Below are positions 1 through 12,613 of a stretch of DNA of 64,000 nt, piece after piece. Both the position numbers and the translations under genes were made by a program. The stretch comes from Cheilinus undulatus (taxonomy: Eukaryota > Chordata > Actinopteri > Labriformes > Labridae), in assembly GCF_018320785.1 (NCBI RefSeq), contig NC_054868.1, positions 49,304,874 through 49,368,873 of the forward strand. Direction: 5' to 3'. The notes beneath the pieces were generated by a model. It worked only from the letters and a program-made list of their open reading frames with translations. It was not told the DNA's origin and searched no databases. Numbering within the stretch: the stretch's first letter is position 1; every line of letters begins with the position of its first letter.

Positions 1-1142
1 CTCTCAAATTTGTGCCAAGGCCCCCTGCCTGTTCCTCTCCTCTTGAAGTCACAGTTCACAACCTCCTTTTTAGGAGCAGGGAGACATGAGCACCTATGGG
101 TGCTCTTAAAGGTAAAGTCTTGAGAATTTATCCATTTAATGTTGATTATTACAGTTAATTATTTTTCTCATTTTTAAGGATATAAAGAGCTGTTCTTCTC
201 TCAGATAGTGCTCTACAATAAACAGATAGCTATGAGTTAAGGAAGCCTAAATAATCTTAGATTATATAAACATGTTTGCTACCTTTGCCATTTTTAAATA
301 TGATATAACAACAAAAGCACAGATGATTAAAAACACAGATGCAATAATTTATGGGATGTTATATAATGAGAGATATCATGAATTATTGGATACGAGATAT
401 GAAAACATATTTAGTCTGTTTTTTCTCCCTGTAATTCAAAATGCAACAAGACCATTACATCATCAGTGTTTGTTCTTTTAAAGATATGGGTCAGGAACAA
501 GGCAAATCATTTCCCCCAAAAACCACCAGGGTTTGTTGTAATCTGCCCGGATTATTGTTTGGAGAGTAGCGTTGGGGTTCATGAGGGAGCAAAACAAAGA
601 CATTGGAAATGATTGGTCTTTAGAACATTTTATTGGCTCAAACAAAAACAAAAAAAAAATGGTGGATTTCTTTGGCATGCCAGGGCCTTAAAGTCAGCTC
701 TCCCATGGGTCAGGATTTAGCGTTGGCGTGAATGGACTGAGACTGATGGCTCTTAAACTAGCCAGCAGGACATGTTAGGAGTTCAAATCAGTAGTTTGTC
801 TCCAGGTTGTTTAGATATTTACTGATTTAGTTTTTTTGGTTGTTATACTTTTTAACTCTGTTTTTGAACACTCTAAAAGTGATGGAAGAGGGCAGGGCCG
901 TGCATTTACAAGCAAAGACTCTTTGCAGAAAGATGTTTTAAGTAAAGATTGGCATCAGGAAAATAGGTTGGCCTTTTGAAAACTTTAAAAGAAACCTGAG
1001 TGGATCAACTTAAAGAACAGGTGTGCAGGAAAGATGTACTTCAGTGAGCTGTAGCCGACGTCTTTACTCTTGTGCGTGCAATGCTGTGTTTGTGTCTGGC
1101 ATGGAAAATTGACTACTTTTCCACTCACTTGCAGTCACAAGG
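1..1142. other. Unassigned non-coding stretch
   Basis: I see no gene, RNA or named repeat here. The longest open frames (about 70 codons) have no recognisable motif, splice context or composition that suggests coding. A short A-rich run lies near 645-660. Confidence 0.5.
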
Positions 1143-1275
1143 ATGCGTTTAGGTACTGAAACATGGTACCATTTGAGTTTACGTGAATCAGTACTTGGGA
1201 GAACCAACATAATTTGGTCAGCACCTATAAAAGTACAGAATTCGGTACCCATCCCTAATTCCAGGGTATTAAAAA
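1143..1275. repeat. End of a dispersed GGTACC-rich repeat (tentative)
   Basis: The stretch has repeated GGTACC/GGTAC-type words and ends in TTCGGTACCCATCCCTA, which resembles the terminus of a common teleost MITE when read on the minus strand. No partner end or target duplication was found, so this is a weak call from remembered family character. Confidence 0.3.
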
Positions 1276-1451
1276 AATCACAGATTGGTGCAGCATCAGC
1301 AGTTTTGCAGGCGCTGTACCGTATCGTGTTGGAGAGGGAGCTGAGCCAAAAGGCAAAGCTTTTCGATTTACTTGTCATGAACTATGGGTAAAGACCAAAT
1401 GAATAAGATCTAAAAGAGATTCCTCAGGGAGGGTGTCTGGGCTCACCCTTA

Positions 1452-1640
1452 AGGTGGGCATATACTGTACTGTACGATTTTTGTCTGAATCAGCCACAAA
1501 TTTTGGGTCGCACAACTTATTTTGAAGTGGGGCTGACTTTCAGTCAGATAGGCGTTGTTTGTTGTGCTGTGTACAGGAAGATACGATGGCCGACCATGGC
1601 CCGGCTATGACCCGTGAAATCACACAGTGTATACCCGGCT
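1452..1640 (+). mobile_element. Left arm of a MITE shared with 38085-38782
   Basis: Starting near GGGCATATACTGTACTGTAC, the text follows the element at 38085 through several shared words (the stretch from 'cagccac(a/g)aatttt' and 'cagtcagat' to 'gctgtgtacagg' and 'ggccgaccac/t'). Only this arm is present. A LINE tail follows directly, so the rest was either replaced or deleted. Confidence 0.5.
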
Positions 1641-1850
1641 TTAGAGACAGGGGGAAGAGCGTGCACAGAACAGCTGCTCCTTCACATCGAAAGGGGCCAG
1701 CTGAGGTGGTTCAGGCATCTGATCAGGATGCCTCCTGGGTGCTTTCCAGGCACATCCAACTGGGAAGAGACCCCTGGGCAGACCCAGAACTAGTTGAAGC
1801 AACAGATAAGCAGAAGAAGATGGTTCAATGGATGGATGGATTAAAAAGTA
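1641..1850 (+). mobile_element. Non-LTR retrotransposon (LINE) 3' end fragment
   Basis: The sequence around 'gaggtggttcaggcatctgatcaggatgcc' reads as the C-terminal end of a teleost LINE ORF (a 'GHLVRMPPG'-like phrase). It is followed by a gap and then 'aagcagaagaagatgg' and a short ATGGATGG tail at about 1828-1842, which is typical of such 3' ends. It is 5'-truncated and carries no intact frame. The clade was not determined. Confidence 0.6.
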
Positions 1851-3639
1851 CCCATGGTATTACTGTAACTGCCATGTTGCCGATGGAGCTGTGTTGTGAG
1901 TGCTTGTTCATAATAAATGCCTTAGAAATACTTGTCGATTTCCACCAGCAGCACCACTGTCGGAGTGTAAAGATGTTTTAACAGTGACAAAAGAAATCCT
2001 GCCAATAATTTCAGGCCAATTTGGGAAACAACAAATGCACACATGTATAGTGGCACATATATACTTGCGTGACATGGCCTGGCTCAGCGTTGGCACAATG
2101 TTGTAGTTCTAAGGAATATAAGGATTGAATGAAACGGCTCAAGCGCTGCTCACTGTTCTCGCATGCACACTGAAATGTGGGTTTTAAACACCTGGCAGAA
2201 ATGCTGCATAGTAAAATTCGAGTATTAAAAATGTACTAGTATACTGCCCAATCCTAGTAGAAACATTTCCTACATTCTTGATGGTTTCAACATGGAAAAA
2301 GGGAAAATATGGGGAACAGATGGCCATTTGTGGTTTCAAGTTCGGCTTTATTAGCCTACCTCATGTCTCTCCCCCACTCTCTCTTACTCCTGTTTCCGAC
2401 TCTATCCCCTGTCCTCCTCTATAACAAAGGGATAAAATTCACATGGAGCACATACACATATATCCACAACACACTGGTCTTAGCACTGATTGGTACATGT
2501 CTTTCCCCACTGTCTCTCCCCGTATTTCCTGTCTCTCTTCAGCTGTCCTATCAAATTAAATGGGCAAAATATTTTTAAAAAATGAATTCTGGATCTTTCT
2601 CAACCCTGTTTGAACCCTTTGAGCTCCCCTGACTGCGTGCTTGTATTCCATCACATTTTTGCTCATAGAAGTCGATAAGAAAATACACGTTGTAGTCACC
2701 CATCTTTAAAAGATATTTTAAATCCTGAATCCCCATCTTTAAAGTTCAAACTCAAACTGAAATCCATAACAAAAAATATAAATATGCAAAAGAGAATGAC
2801 TCATGCTGACACCACCACTGCTGGACTTTATTCTTTACGTGAGAGCCCAACACCATGACAGCTGATCTTTATCACACCTTTCATGTCTGCTCTGATGAAT
2901 AATTTGGATTGCAAAGAGAGTCTCTGAGAAAATTAGAGTAAATGTGCAGGGATACACACAACATGGCAATATTTGAATATTTAGATGCAGTGATGGTATT
3001 ATTAGACTTACATGAAGTTCTTTTGGCTCTGAAAGGGTTCATTAGTACCACATTCTCTCCATGCTATCCCAAAAATGTAACACTAGAGCATTTATAAAAT
3101 CCTGATGAGAGACAGAAGAATGTTTCTTTGATAAAGCAGAAGAATGTTAAGTTAATAAAATGCACATCTCTCCTCGTGGATGCTGGTATAAACATCCAGT
3201 CTGTTCCCGTTTATCTCCTTTAGGTGTCTGTATTTGTTGTGACGTGCTCCATAAATCTGATTTGCCTTGTGCTAAAGAGGTCACCAACTAGAGGATAAAT
3301 CCGCAGACATTTCTAAAGCAGACCTGCACTGTTTTCAGTGAGCTGCGTGTTTCATTTCAGGGTCAGGGCTGGATGGGTCGCCATGGAAGCTGAGGGTCAT
3401 GGCAGATTCTTCCTCCCTGTGGAGATAGAGACAGAGGAAGCAGGCATCCCTGTGCTGCTATTCCTGGACTGCACACACACATGAACACACACTTGGATGT
3501 AGTGGTATACCAGTGTAAACAGTGACCTGTGACCTTCATGCTCAGAGAACAGAGTGACTGACAGGCGGATGGGACACGCTGCTGCCAATGGCAGGATGAA
3601 GTAAACCTCTCAGCTCGGTCATGACTGCAGTTAACATGT
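1851..3639. other. Unassigned non-coding stretch
   Basis: No coding or RNA signal was recognised. Open frames are short and without motifs. Confidence 0.5.
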
Positions 3640-3669
3640 ACAGTATGTATGTGTGTGTGTGTGTGTGCA
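3640..3669. repeat. (TG)n microsatellite
   Basis: A run of alternating T and G, preceded by 'gtatgtatg'. It makes a spurious histidine/threonine-rich frame on the opposite strand. Confidence 0.85.
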
Positions 3670-4139
3670 TGAGCATGCATGACAACTTTAGAGGGTATCA
3701 GGTTAACCGGGCTGCCGTCAGTCCTGGATGTGCAGCAGAGAATTCACAGTAAGTCTCTGAGGAAGAGGATGGGCATGAATGTATTTGTATGTGTGTTTAA
3801 GAGGTAAAATGATGAAGAACAAATAAATAAGGACAAAGGACTTCTGAAGTTCCCATAGAGTGATACCATAGACTCAACATACTCAACATCTCATAGTTTT
3901 CTTCTATTTCACTGTCAGCAAGTTCAACACAACTAACCCTTCTTTTCTTCTGTTTAAAACTTTAACCATTGACTCATTATTTCCCTCTTAACATATTTAT
4001 GCTTCAAACATTTTCACCTGTTTGCCTGATGTATTCCTTTTACTGTAGGCATATTGAGCAAAAACATCTATATAATGTTAGATATTTTTGTTCATCACAG
4101 TCATATTGTTGGGTTTCACTGGAATCAATAAAATATGCA

Positions 4140-4384
4140 TCAAACATCCATCTAAACAACATACATCCAACATCTATCCACTCATCTGAGCAACATCAAA
4201 CCAACATCTATCCACTCGTGTAAGCTACATCAAACCAACATCCATCCACTCGTGTAAGCTACATCAAACCAACATCCATCCGTTCATGTAAGAAACATAC
4301 ATCCATCCATCCGTCAAAGCAACATCCATCCAACTTCCACTCATCTAAGCGAAACACATCCATCCATCCATCCATCCATCCATT
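4140..4384. repeat. 34-bp minisatellite grading into (ATCC)n
   Basis: Units beginning CAACATC(C/T)ATCCACTCGTG start at 4202, 4236 and 4270, giving a 34-bp period. More diverged units flank them, and a pure (ATCC)n run ends the block at about 4353-4384. The block produces a long artefactual frame rich in Trp-Met-Asp on the minus strand. Confidence 0.8.
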
Positions 4385-7265
4385 TGTGTAAAACTGATCT
4401 TTATCTACATATTCTGCATAGAAAAGTAAAAAACAAACATACAATGGTTGTGATTTTACCACTTTTCTTTTAGTAATCTGCTTTGTGCACACTGCAGTGA
4501 AATCTTAGAAAGCTTGAGATGGTGGTTTGATGCCTGTTCATTTTTTAAAGTGTTCAACAAAGCATCTCCTATAGTCCTGTCTCATTTGTAACATGAGCAC
4601 TGAATGAACCTATGCTAGGAAACACGAATGTTAATGTGACCCTAATATTTAACCGAACATGACGCTGAAAACTCTCAAACGCCTCTCTGTGCGGTCTGAT
4701 GAGAATATTTGACATTCTATTGAAAAAGTAAACAAAGAGGTATCATTATGAACAGCTCCATCAGCATTATTTATTTATAATTATTTCACCATAAATGGCA
4801 AATATATTTTCTTAAAAATTAGACATTTAGTAATGATATTTAAAATAATCTATTTGAATTTAATCTACATTTTGCTGATCTGTATGGCTGGAATACAAAT
4901 ATTGGCTGAATTGTTCAAATCTGCTGAAAATTACCTTTTAAAGCTATCATCTGCCAGTAACCACTGATGTTATGCAGATAATGATGTGCACTCCTGTAAT
5001 AAACAAGGACTCTTATATTGATCATATATAAGTGGATATAAACAAGCAGGTTTCTTGGTGTGCATGTAAATACCACAGCCTGAATATGGTCAGAACAAGG
5101 CTCATAACCTGGATACTCAAGTCCATGTCAAGGCACTTACCAGCTAATAAATCAACATTAATAACAACATCGTGACAGCAGCTTTAATGTGTATTTAGAA
5201 AGCCTTCTTCTAGAGTGTCCTTCAGGGTTTATATGGGGACAAAGCATGTCTATTTAACCTAGATTTAAACATGCTGGTAGATAACTGATAGCTAACATAC
5301 TGTAGGGAAATTAGGTTTTAGAGTGTTTCAGACTCATTGAATTTCAGGACCTTTAATAGTCTTATTGTGACATTTCTCCCCTGACCGGACAACCAATAGA
5401 GTTGTAATCAGCGGAGGTTTCAGTCACATTTAGTTCAAAGACATATAAGTGCTTTTTATTAGGTTAGTCAGAGTCGGACTGTCTACTCCGGTTCCTTTAA
5501 AAACAGCATCCTTCACGTTATTTTCACTCGAAGAACTGTAGTTTTGTCTCCTCTCCTGTCACTCTGCTGTTTTTTCTTTCTGACACATCACTCCTCACGT
5601 GAGTTGGTAAAATCCAGTCTCCTGATCTCATTAATGAAGTGACTTTCTTTCCTTTCCTCCTCTCTTCTTGCCAACTTCCTCTGTCAGTGTCGCTGGTTGC
5701 AGCATGAGAACGCTACACTCCCATCCAGAGTTCAAACAGAGGTCAAAGACTCAGCACTTGACCTCTTTAGGTCACTCTGCTGCTGTCTCGCCATACTGTC
5801 TTAATCAGAGAATATTACATCTACAGGGGATCTCCTTTCATAGCTTATCTCTGATTAATCCCACAGGATCAATAACAGCAGGTTTGGATTTAGCGGCCCA
5901 GTTTATTTACACTCTGCCAGCTTTGGCAGGAAAACTGTTAGCTCTGGAAATCTACAAAGTTTACACGGCTGACCAGGTCAGAAGAGTGAAAGCAGATAAC
6001 CAACACAGTACACCACACGTACAGATTCATTCATTCATTCATTTACCTAAGTGATGTCCACAAACCTCCTGAAGGTCCCGTTTCTTGGCTGAGTGTTCAG
6101 TCAGTAAGAAATGGTGTCAGTCACTCAGAGGGATGGGGGAGTCATTTTCATGATGGACCACAAGGACTTCTTAAGACCAAGCATGGACAAAATTTACATA
6201 AAAAGTTTGGAATTTCTTGTAAGTTTTCTTTTCCAAAAAAAAAAAAAAAACATAGATTATTCCCCAAAGAAGTCCAATCAAATTCACAAATATTACAGAC
6301 AAATTTTACCAAATTTCCATTAAAATGCAATAAATAAATACATCTATTAATTGGAAAGTTAAAGAACAAGCAAAATTCCTCCATAACATCCAATGAAACC
6401 CTCCAAAATGTATAAACATATTCCCCAAAATTTCCTTTAAAATACTTTTCCTAAATTCCAAAAATACCTCAATAAATTCTCTTAGATTCTCATTTAAAGT
6501 TCTTAAAATTTCACAGCAAATTCTCCAAACATTTTAAGCAAATTGCCTAAACTTCAATAGATTTTCTGGACAATTATCTAATAAATCTGAATAACATAAA
6601 TGATCACAATGTTGTATAAAAGCCAAGATATAACGCCCTCATATGCACATGCAGGGTCTCAGGAGGTTGAATGTTTTACATTTATGGTAATTTTACAATT
6701 TGGCTGATTAAATTAGTTAAAAAACAATAAAAGTAAAAACTAAAAGGTAAAACCTCTTTGTTGGTTGAAGCTGGAATAAAATCATTTACATTAAATGAAA
6801 GGGCATTTGAATCTAGGACTTGGACTAAATTTAAGATAGCTGCCAAAATTGACATTTGTTGGCTCAGGTTAGAAGTGGGATATCTGAACCAAAATTGACA
6901 GTTATCCTGTTTTACTCTAGTCAGCACTTGGGCTTCCAGGACACACCCTATGAGCTGCAGCTTGTGCCAGAAAAGTCCTCTCTGCTCTGCTTTAATTGCA
7001 CGTGCTCCAAGTTCATTCTTGTTGGACAGAAGAAACACAGCATTGGGTCATTTTTAAAATAAAACCTTATGTGGGTCATAAAACCTTGAAAATTTGTCTG
7101 ACTCTTACCTGGGTCAAAGTAAAGTTGCTGCTCTTCACTGGTAGCTCCCTCTCTGTACTTCATGGATCCATGCTAAGTAGACTGGTAAGTGGACTGGAGA
7201 CGTATCAAACTTTTCAAGATAATGTTTGACAACTCAAAGCTTTTTGTACACTGCAGGTCACACTT
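4385..7265. other. Unassigned non-coding stretch
   Basis: AT-rich DNA. An A-run lies at about 6234-6250, and 6290-6540 is a loose run of 'ccaaaatttcc'-like words. A 128-codon frame at 5668-6054 has no recognisable domain and ends in an (ATTC)n run, so I do not call it a gene. Confidence 0.5.
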
Positions 7266-7932
7266 AGGCCACACACTAGCTGATTTTTTAATCTGAAACA
7301 ATTTTAAAACCGTGAGAAACCACAGACTTAAGCACAGTTTCCAAAGATTTTTCATCTTGAATCCTCTGAACGCACACACTAGACGATTCAGCCGGACTGT
7401 CAGATCACTGGAGACCACACACCTGCCGACCTGCCTATGACCTTGCATGATCAAGTGACTTCAGAAAAAAAAACAAAAAAAACAAGGATATCTGTCGATA
7501 CCGTCTTGCTGTCTCTCCACAACAGGCTGTCCTGGCATGCGTTACAGGTGAAGCAAAAAATCATAAAACAAGGGAAAGACTCAGGATGAAATCATGGCTG
7601 AAATTAAGGTACAGTTATGTTTATGGTTGAGAGCGGTGAAAGTACGTATTATCCGGCTGTGACGCTACCCCGTCTCCTCGCTCTCATTGGTTGTTGTGGG
7701 TACTCCGTTAGCGGCATTAAGACCTAGAAACATAAATATCAAATTTATGATTCGGGATTTTGGAGGCTACGACACGTTTTAGAGCAGTGAAACAATCGTG
7801 ATGACCCCACACACGTGAGGATTATTCAGACAAATAGCCGTTTGCGACGAGGCTCCTCTCGGGATACGCCCCCATGATCGTCGGGGGGAGGCAAATCTTG
7901 TTGGGCTTAAAATCCTGTAGTGTAGCCGGCCC
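7266..7932. mobile_element. MITE-like element with imperfect inverted ends
   Basis: The left end (AGGCCACACACTAGCTGATT) and the reverse complement of the right end (AGGGCCGGCTACACTACAGG, then ATTTTAAG) are imperfect inverted repeats. Internal text has paired words such as 'acacactagacgattcagcc' and 'cacacacgtgaggattattcag', as in palindromic MITEs. No transposase is present. Superfamily not determined. Confidence 0.5.
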
Positions 7933-10247
7933 TACCCATTCGCACAACCATGGCAAAGACTGCTATGCAGTGACCATCAGTTCTAACTAATCCCATTCAT
8001 ACACACTGACACACCACTGATGCTGCAATGGGAGCAACTTGGGGTAAAGTGTCTTGCTTAAAGGAAAATTAGAAAAATATCATTGATACAAGTTTATGCT
8101 AGGTAAGCCGATCTTCCATTTTAGGGTTGGCTAAGGCCGAGTGGGTGAGCCCAGGCTTATAAGGCTCTCTCATAACACCACGTCTAATTTTATTGATCCA
8201 ATATCCCCCGTCCTGATCCAATATCAATCAGTTACCAAGCATGAGTACCATCAAGTTCATGACCCATGTAAAAAGAACAGTTCTGGAAAACACCAGCTGA
8301 ATTACTCTTTACAAATACATATTGTTCTGTACCCTTAAGTTAACAATCCAGAAGTTACAATAGAACCAAGAATAGTAAAGAACAAGCATGTAACTCTGCC
8401 AAACTGTGAGTAAGAGTAATATGTGCTGGTCCTGATTTAGATTTCTCCGCCTCTTATTCCTTTTTCAGCTCTTATATTGTAACTGAACTGGTGCTAATCA
8501 AATCATAAGTGTGATCCGGATAAACATGGCTGCCCATTGGCATTGTTGTGGCTCTGTGAATCACCTCACAGTTTCCTTCTCAAAGGACGCTTTGATGAGA
8601 TGGAAAGGGAATGAGGGAGCACTGAGTCAGGGGAGGAAAAAGGGGGAGGTAGGGGAGGATGCTGAGAGGAAAGGAGAGGGAGGGAGCAGAGTGGAGAATC
8701 ACGGCCGTATTGTTGTGTGTTTTCCCACCGTCAACAGCACAGGAAGTGGAATGAAGCAGCTAAATATACAAACAGCACAATGAGGCAGTGAGTGTGGAGC
8801 AGCTGTGGAGCGCGGCTGTCAACAGGTTCAGGAGTGTGAAACGCAGAGGAGCACCGTTTATTCATACAGGAAGAGATGACTGAGAGTACACAGTGGTCTC
8901 AGATACGCCCCCACATCAGACAGTCAACACAGGTTCAGATACAAGCTTACACCTGGGGGATTACCTGTACGACCACAGTCTGCTCAGGTTAGTTCCAACA
9001 GCTTTGAATCATTGAGCCCTTTATAACAAGAAGAACCCAAACACTGACACATGATCGAACTTTTGATCATCACAACCTGATTTGTACTGCGAACTGCAAT
9101 TACATCAGAAATTCTCTATGCAAGCCCAAGACCAGCCTGATGGGGCCCATAGCCCCAAGCCTGGTTAGGCCAAGATTCCCTGACCCCTCTTTTAGGCTCA
9201 TGCTGTTGGACAGTTGGACACTACATTGTGGTTTTATTCAGTAATGTTACATTAAGGTCAGTATCCCCATCTGTTGTCTTTGTTGGGCTTGAGATACCAT
9301 TGTATGCTCTCATCATATTTCTTTGTATGCTCTCATCATAATTTACTGCTATGATTGTAAATCATCTTAAAGCAGAGACTCAGCAAAACTGCTGGTTAAA
9401 AAGACCAAGCTGGATTAGCAGGCACGTCTCGACTTCATGTATGCCTCGACTTACAGTGACATAATATCGTACCTTTTGCAGACTGTTTATGAGTGAGAGG
9501 GTGCTCATGTATGTCCGGTTTCCCTCTTTCCAGGTCGTTTGGGAATCAGACCTCTTGGCTGGGGGAAAAACAGGAAGAAATGCAGCAGACGTTTTTTCCT
9601 CATTACTGTGGCTGCAGCGGATGAAGTTGTTATGACTCTATATGGACCTGCAGTGTGACTCGATTAGTGATAAACACATGACAGCATGACTGGGCAACAT
9701 TTTCATCTGTAGTGGTGTACATGTGCCTTTTAAAGGACATTTTTATCCTGGCTCTAAGAGGGATATGATACATTTCCATCACCTGCAACTTTCATCATCA
9801 TCATCTTCGTTCATGTAAACCTACTACTTCTTCTTCTGCTCTTTCTACCTCTGCATTGCTAAAACTCTTTTCTGCACCATTGTGGTCAGCAGTTTAAAAC
9901 AACTTCTCAGACCATTAATTTCTAATCTGTCCTGATTATCCATGATGGTTTTTATAGTGCTATCCTGTCTAAGGCCCATTACCACTGCACAATATTAACC
10001 TGTTGTCCTCAATTGAATACGAGTGCAGCTGTAGTGAAACAACCAACGGTTGTGCAAATGGAAAAATGCCGAAGGAGGTTTTGATTATTAAAGTGGTAAT
10101 GACTTGACAGTATAGGTAGCCCCATTTATTTTACATAAACAACTGAAAAGTATGAAAATTAATACATTTACAGGTTAAGTGAGTGCTGTATGTGTTAGGC
10201 TTTTATACACTATTCAAACAAAAGAAACGTGCTCTCAGATATAAATT
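7933..10247. other. Unassigned non-coding stretch
   Basis: No gene or named repeat was recognised. A purine-rich patch at 8600-8690 (ggaggaaaaagggggaggta...) creates a 90-codon frame that is compositional rather than coding. Confidence 0.5.
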
Positions 10248-10291
10248 GGGCCCCACTGATCTGGATACGCTCTACCACTGAGCTACACCCA
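10248..10291 (-). pseudogene. tRNA-Cys pseudogene remnant (5' half)
   Basis: The stretch keeps 'tgatctg' and 'gctctaccactgagcta', which correspond to the anticodon arm edge and the D-arm/A-box of the array tRNA. The T arm and the 3' acceptor strand are not recognisable. The spacer to its right still matches array units ('agggttaggcacctgaaccctcaa', 'caagggtgcccc'), so it is the decayed edge unit of the array rather than a chance match. Confidence 0.75.
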
Positions 10292-10600
10292 CATGAGAAA
10301 AGAAAGTAAAACACAAACTACCAAAAGAGAGATAGGGTTAGGCACCTGAACCCTCAAGGTAAGGGTTTAGGGGAGTAAGATGAAAATGAGCACATCACAA
10401 ACTTTGGAAAGATTCAACAAGTGTAAGTACAAAACTTGCGGCCCCACGGTCAAGGGTGCCCCATGTACATCATCCCCATGTATGCTTCATGAATAGCACA
10501 ATATGACACTGGTGGATTTTGAGTCTAGAAAGTGTCTAGACAGAACAATGTCTAGCAATCATTTTAAGAGGCTTGTAGTAGTGAATGCAATGTCAAACAC

Positions 10601-10672
10601 AGGGGTAACACAGGTTGGAAATGGGGACATCTTGATTTGAAGTCTAATGCTCTACCACAGAGTTATACCCCC
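10601..10672 (-). pseudogene. tRNA-Cys pseudogene with anticodon changed to UCA
   Basis: The 72-nt length and the D-arm are kept, but many positions differ from the intact copies. In the anticodon region the plus strand reads TTGAAG in place of CTGCAG, so the anticodon triplet becomes UCA instead of GCA. The acceptor stem has mismatches at pairs 5-68 and 6-67 and the T stem no longer pairs well. It is therefore a dead copy, although a UCA anticodon would nominally read UGA. Confidence 0.8.
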
Positions 10673-11032
10673 AAATGACACAAGATAAGTACAATGTAAA
10701 CTTAGGAACCTCCAAGGGGGGTTAGGGTTAGCCACCCTAACACAAGAGATTGGGTGAGGCGCAGTGTGGACAAAATAAAAAATAAAGACACCCCAAGCTA
10801 TGGAAAACTGCAACAAGCATTACTACATAATTTTTGGGCCAATCATTGAGGGTGTCCATCTAAGAGGTCAACAGGGGATGCCTCTGGAATATTGAGACAT
10901 TGGAACAGTCATCTGGCATACAGTATCCCGTATAAGCTGTTCCAGGGTTCTTCAATGAGGAGCAGGGCGTGTGTGGTTTGATCAACCTGCATCAAAATGT
11001 AAGCATAAGGTAATGATTCCAGTGTTTATCAG

Positions 11033-11104
11033 AGGGGGCACCCAGATTTGAACTGGGGACCTCTTGATCTGCAGTCAAATGCTCTACCACTGAGCTATAC
11101 CCCC
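11033..11104 (-). tRNA. tRNA-Cys-GCA: tRNA-Cys (anticodon GCA), array copy 1
   Basis: This 72-nt gene folds as a full cloverleaf: 7-bp acceptor stem (GGGGGTA with TGCCCCC), 4-bp D stem (GCTC/GAGC), a 5-bp anticodon stem with loop CTGCAGA (anticodon GCA, U33 present), the short variable loop AGGTC, a 5-bp T stem (CCCAG/CTGGG) with loop TTCAAAT, and discriminator U73 as expected for tRNA-Cys. There is no intron. The internal promoter boxes are intact: A box at TAGCTCAGTGG and B box at GTTCAAATC. CCA is not encoded, as in eukaryotes. The nearest run of four Ts downstream on its own strand is about 36 nt past the 3' end. Sequence identical to eight other copies in the window. Confidence 0.96.
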
Positions 11105-11499
11105 ATGTAAAGCAATGACACAATGCAAATTAAGTAGTACCCAAAAAGGGTTAGGGTTTGGCCCTCAAACCCTTGTGATGAGGTGAGTCAAGTGGGGACA
11201 AAATGAAAACGCACTACAAGCTGTGGAAACTCCAACAAGGGCTCGTACTTCACTTTTGCCAAACTGGTAAGGGTGCCCATCCAAGAGGTCTGCAACAAAT
11301 GAGTCTATTGAATCCCTGCATAAAGGTCTGCAGGAGGACGCTCCTGGAATATTGAGGACCCTCAACATTGGAGCCATTCCTCCGAGATAGTTTCTTTCAG
11401 AGGAAGGGGCTCAATGATTCTTCTCTGGGAAGAGAGTGTCTGGTATGATACACCTACAGCAAGGTGTGGTCATAAGGTAAAGGCTACAGTGTTTAAGAG

Positions 11500-11571
11500 A
11501 GGGGGCACCCAGATTTGAACTGGGGACCTCTTGATCTGCAGTCAAATGCTCTACCACTGAGCTATACCCCC
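11500..11571 (-). tRNA. tRNA-Cys-GCA: tRNA-Cys (GCA), array copy 2
   Basis: Identical in all 72 positions to the copy at 11033 and starting 467 bp further on, which is the basic repeat period. All stems, the GCA anticodon, U73 and both internal promoter boxes are intact. No run of four Ts is seen within about 80 nt downstream on its strand, so any pol III transcript would need a weak terminator (a T3 run) or run longer. Confidence 0.96.
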
Positions 11572-11679
11572 ATATTCAGGAGCAACACAATGCAAAGTAA
11601 GCAACACCCAAATATGGTTAGAGTTTGGCCCTCAAACTCCTGAGATTAGGTGAGTTGAGTGGGGACAAAAAAAGAACTA

Positions 11680-11934
11680 AAAAAAGCACTCGGAGAGCGC
11701 AGACCTCCGCCATTAGCCCTAACTCCCAATCGTAAAGAATACTTTAAAAAATTCCTGGATCCAGACGGTGATCCGGATCACTCCTAAAATCTAATCAGTT
11801 CTTCCTTATGCAATTTGTGACATTTCCTAAATATTTCATCAAAATTTATCCATAACTTTTTGAGGTATGTTGCTAATAAATTAACAAACTAACTGACAAA
11901 CCCTGTCGATCACATAACCTCCTTGGCGGAGGTA
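11680..11934 (+). repeat. Short dispersed repeat inserted in an array spacer
   Basis: Runs from 'aaaaaaagcactcggagagc' to 'ccttggcggaggtaat'. A second copy lies at 59921-60152. Its ends carry short inverted words (ACCTCCGCCA near the start, TGGCGGAGGT at the end). It interrupts an array spacer between 'ggggacaaaa' and 'gaacacactacaagctgtgg', which are adjacent in other units. It resembles a widespread fish and mollusc repeat. I cannot decide whether it is a non-LTR tail or a MITE. Confidence 0.7.
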
Positions 11935-12200
11935 ATGAACACACTACAAGCTGTGGAAAACAGCCAAACTGGTTAGGGTGCCCGTCCAAGAGGTATTCAT
12001 TACATGAGCCAAAACATCCACACAACGAGGTTTGTAGGAAGATTCCTCTGGAATATTGAGTATTCTCTTCATGGAACCATTCCTCTGGTATGGTGTCCTT
12101 TAGCAGAGGCTGATCTAGACGTCTTCTATGAAGAACAGATATTGTCTAGTTTGATAAACCTTACAGTAAGGTTTAAAGTAGTGACTCCTGTGTTTAACAG

Positions 12201-12272
12201 AGGGGGCACCCAGATTTGAACTGGGGACCTCTTGATCTGCAGTCAAATGCTCTACCACTGAGCTATACCCCC
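12201..12272 (-). tRNA. tRNA-Cys-GCA: tRNA-Cys (GCA), array copy 3
   Basis: Identical to copy 1 over all 72 nt, with intact cloverleaf and promoter boxes. It lies 701 bp from copy 2 because the dispersed repeat at 11680-11934 lengthened the spacer. A (GAA)n run lies just upstream of the gene (plus-strand 12277-12300). Only T3 runs are seen downstream. Confidence 0.96.
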
Positions 12273-12613
12273 ATCTAAAGAAGAAGAAGAAGAAGAAGAA
12301 CACACTGGAAACAATGCAGCACCGAACTAGGGTTAGGGTTTGGCCCTCAAACCCTTGGGCTTAGTTGAGTTGAGTGGGGACCAAATGAAAATTAACACAC
12401 TACAAGCTGTGGAAACTCCAACAAGGGCTCGTACTTCACTTTTGCTAAACTAGTAAGGGTGCCCATCTAAGGGGTATTCAACACATGAGCCAAAACGTCC
12501 CCACATAAAGTGCTGCAGGAAGACTACTCAGGAATATTGAGGATCCACTTTGTTGAAGTCATTCCTCTGGTATAGTGTTCTTCAGAAGAAATTTTTTGAG
12601 GATTCTTCTATGA

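Noticed and set aside
5668-6054. 128-codon plus-strand frame
   Set aside because: No motif, no splice or promoter context, and it ends in an (ATTC)n run. Length is within chance for 64 kb on six frames.
10601-10672. A selenocysteine or UGA-suppressor tRNA
   Set aside because: It lacks the long variable arm and extended acceptor of tRNA-Sec and has broken stems; it is a decayed array tRNA-Cys.
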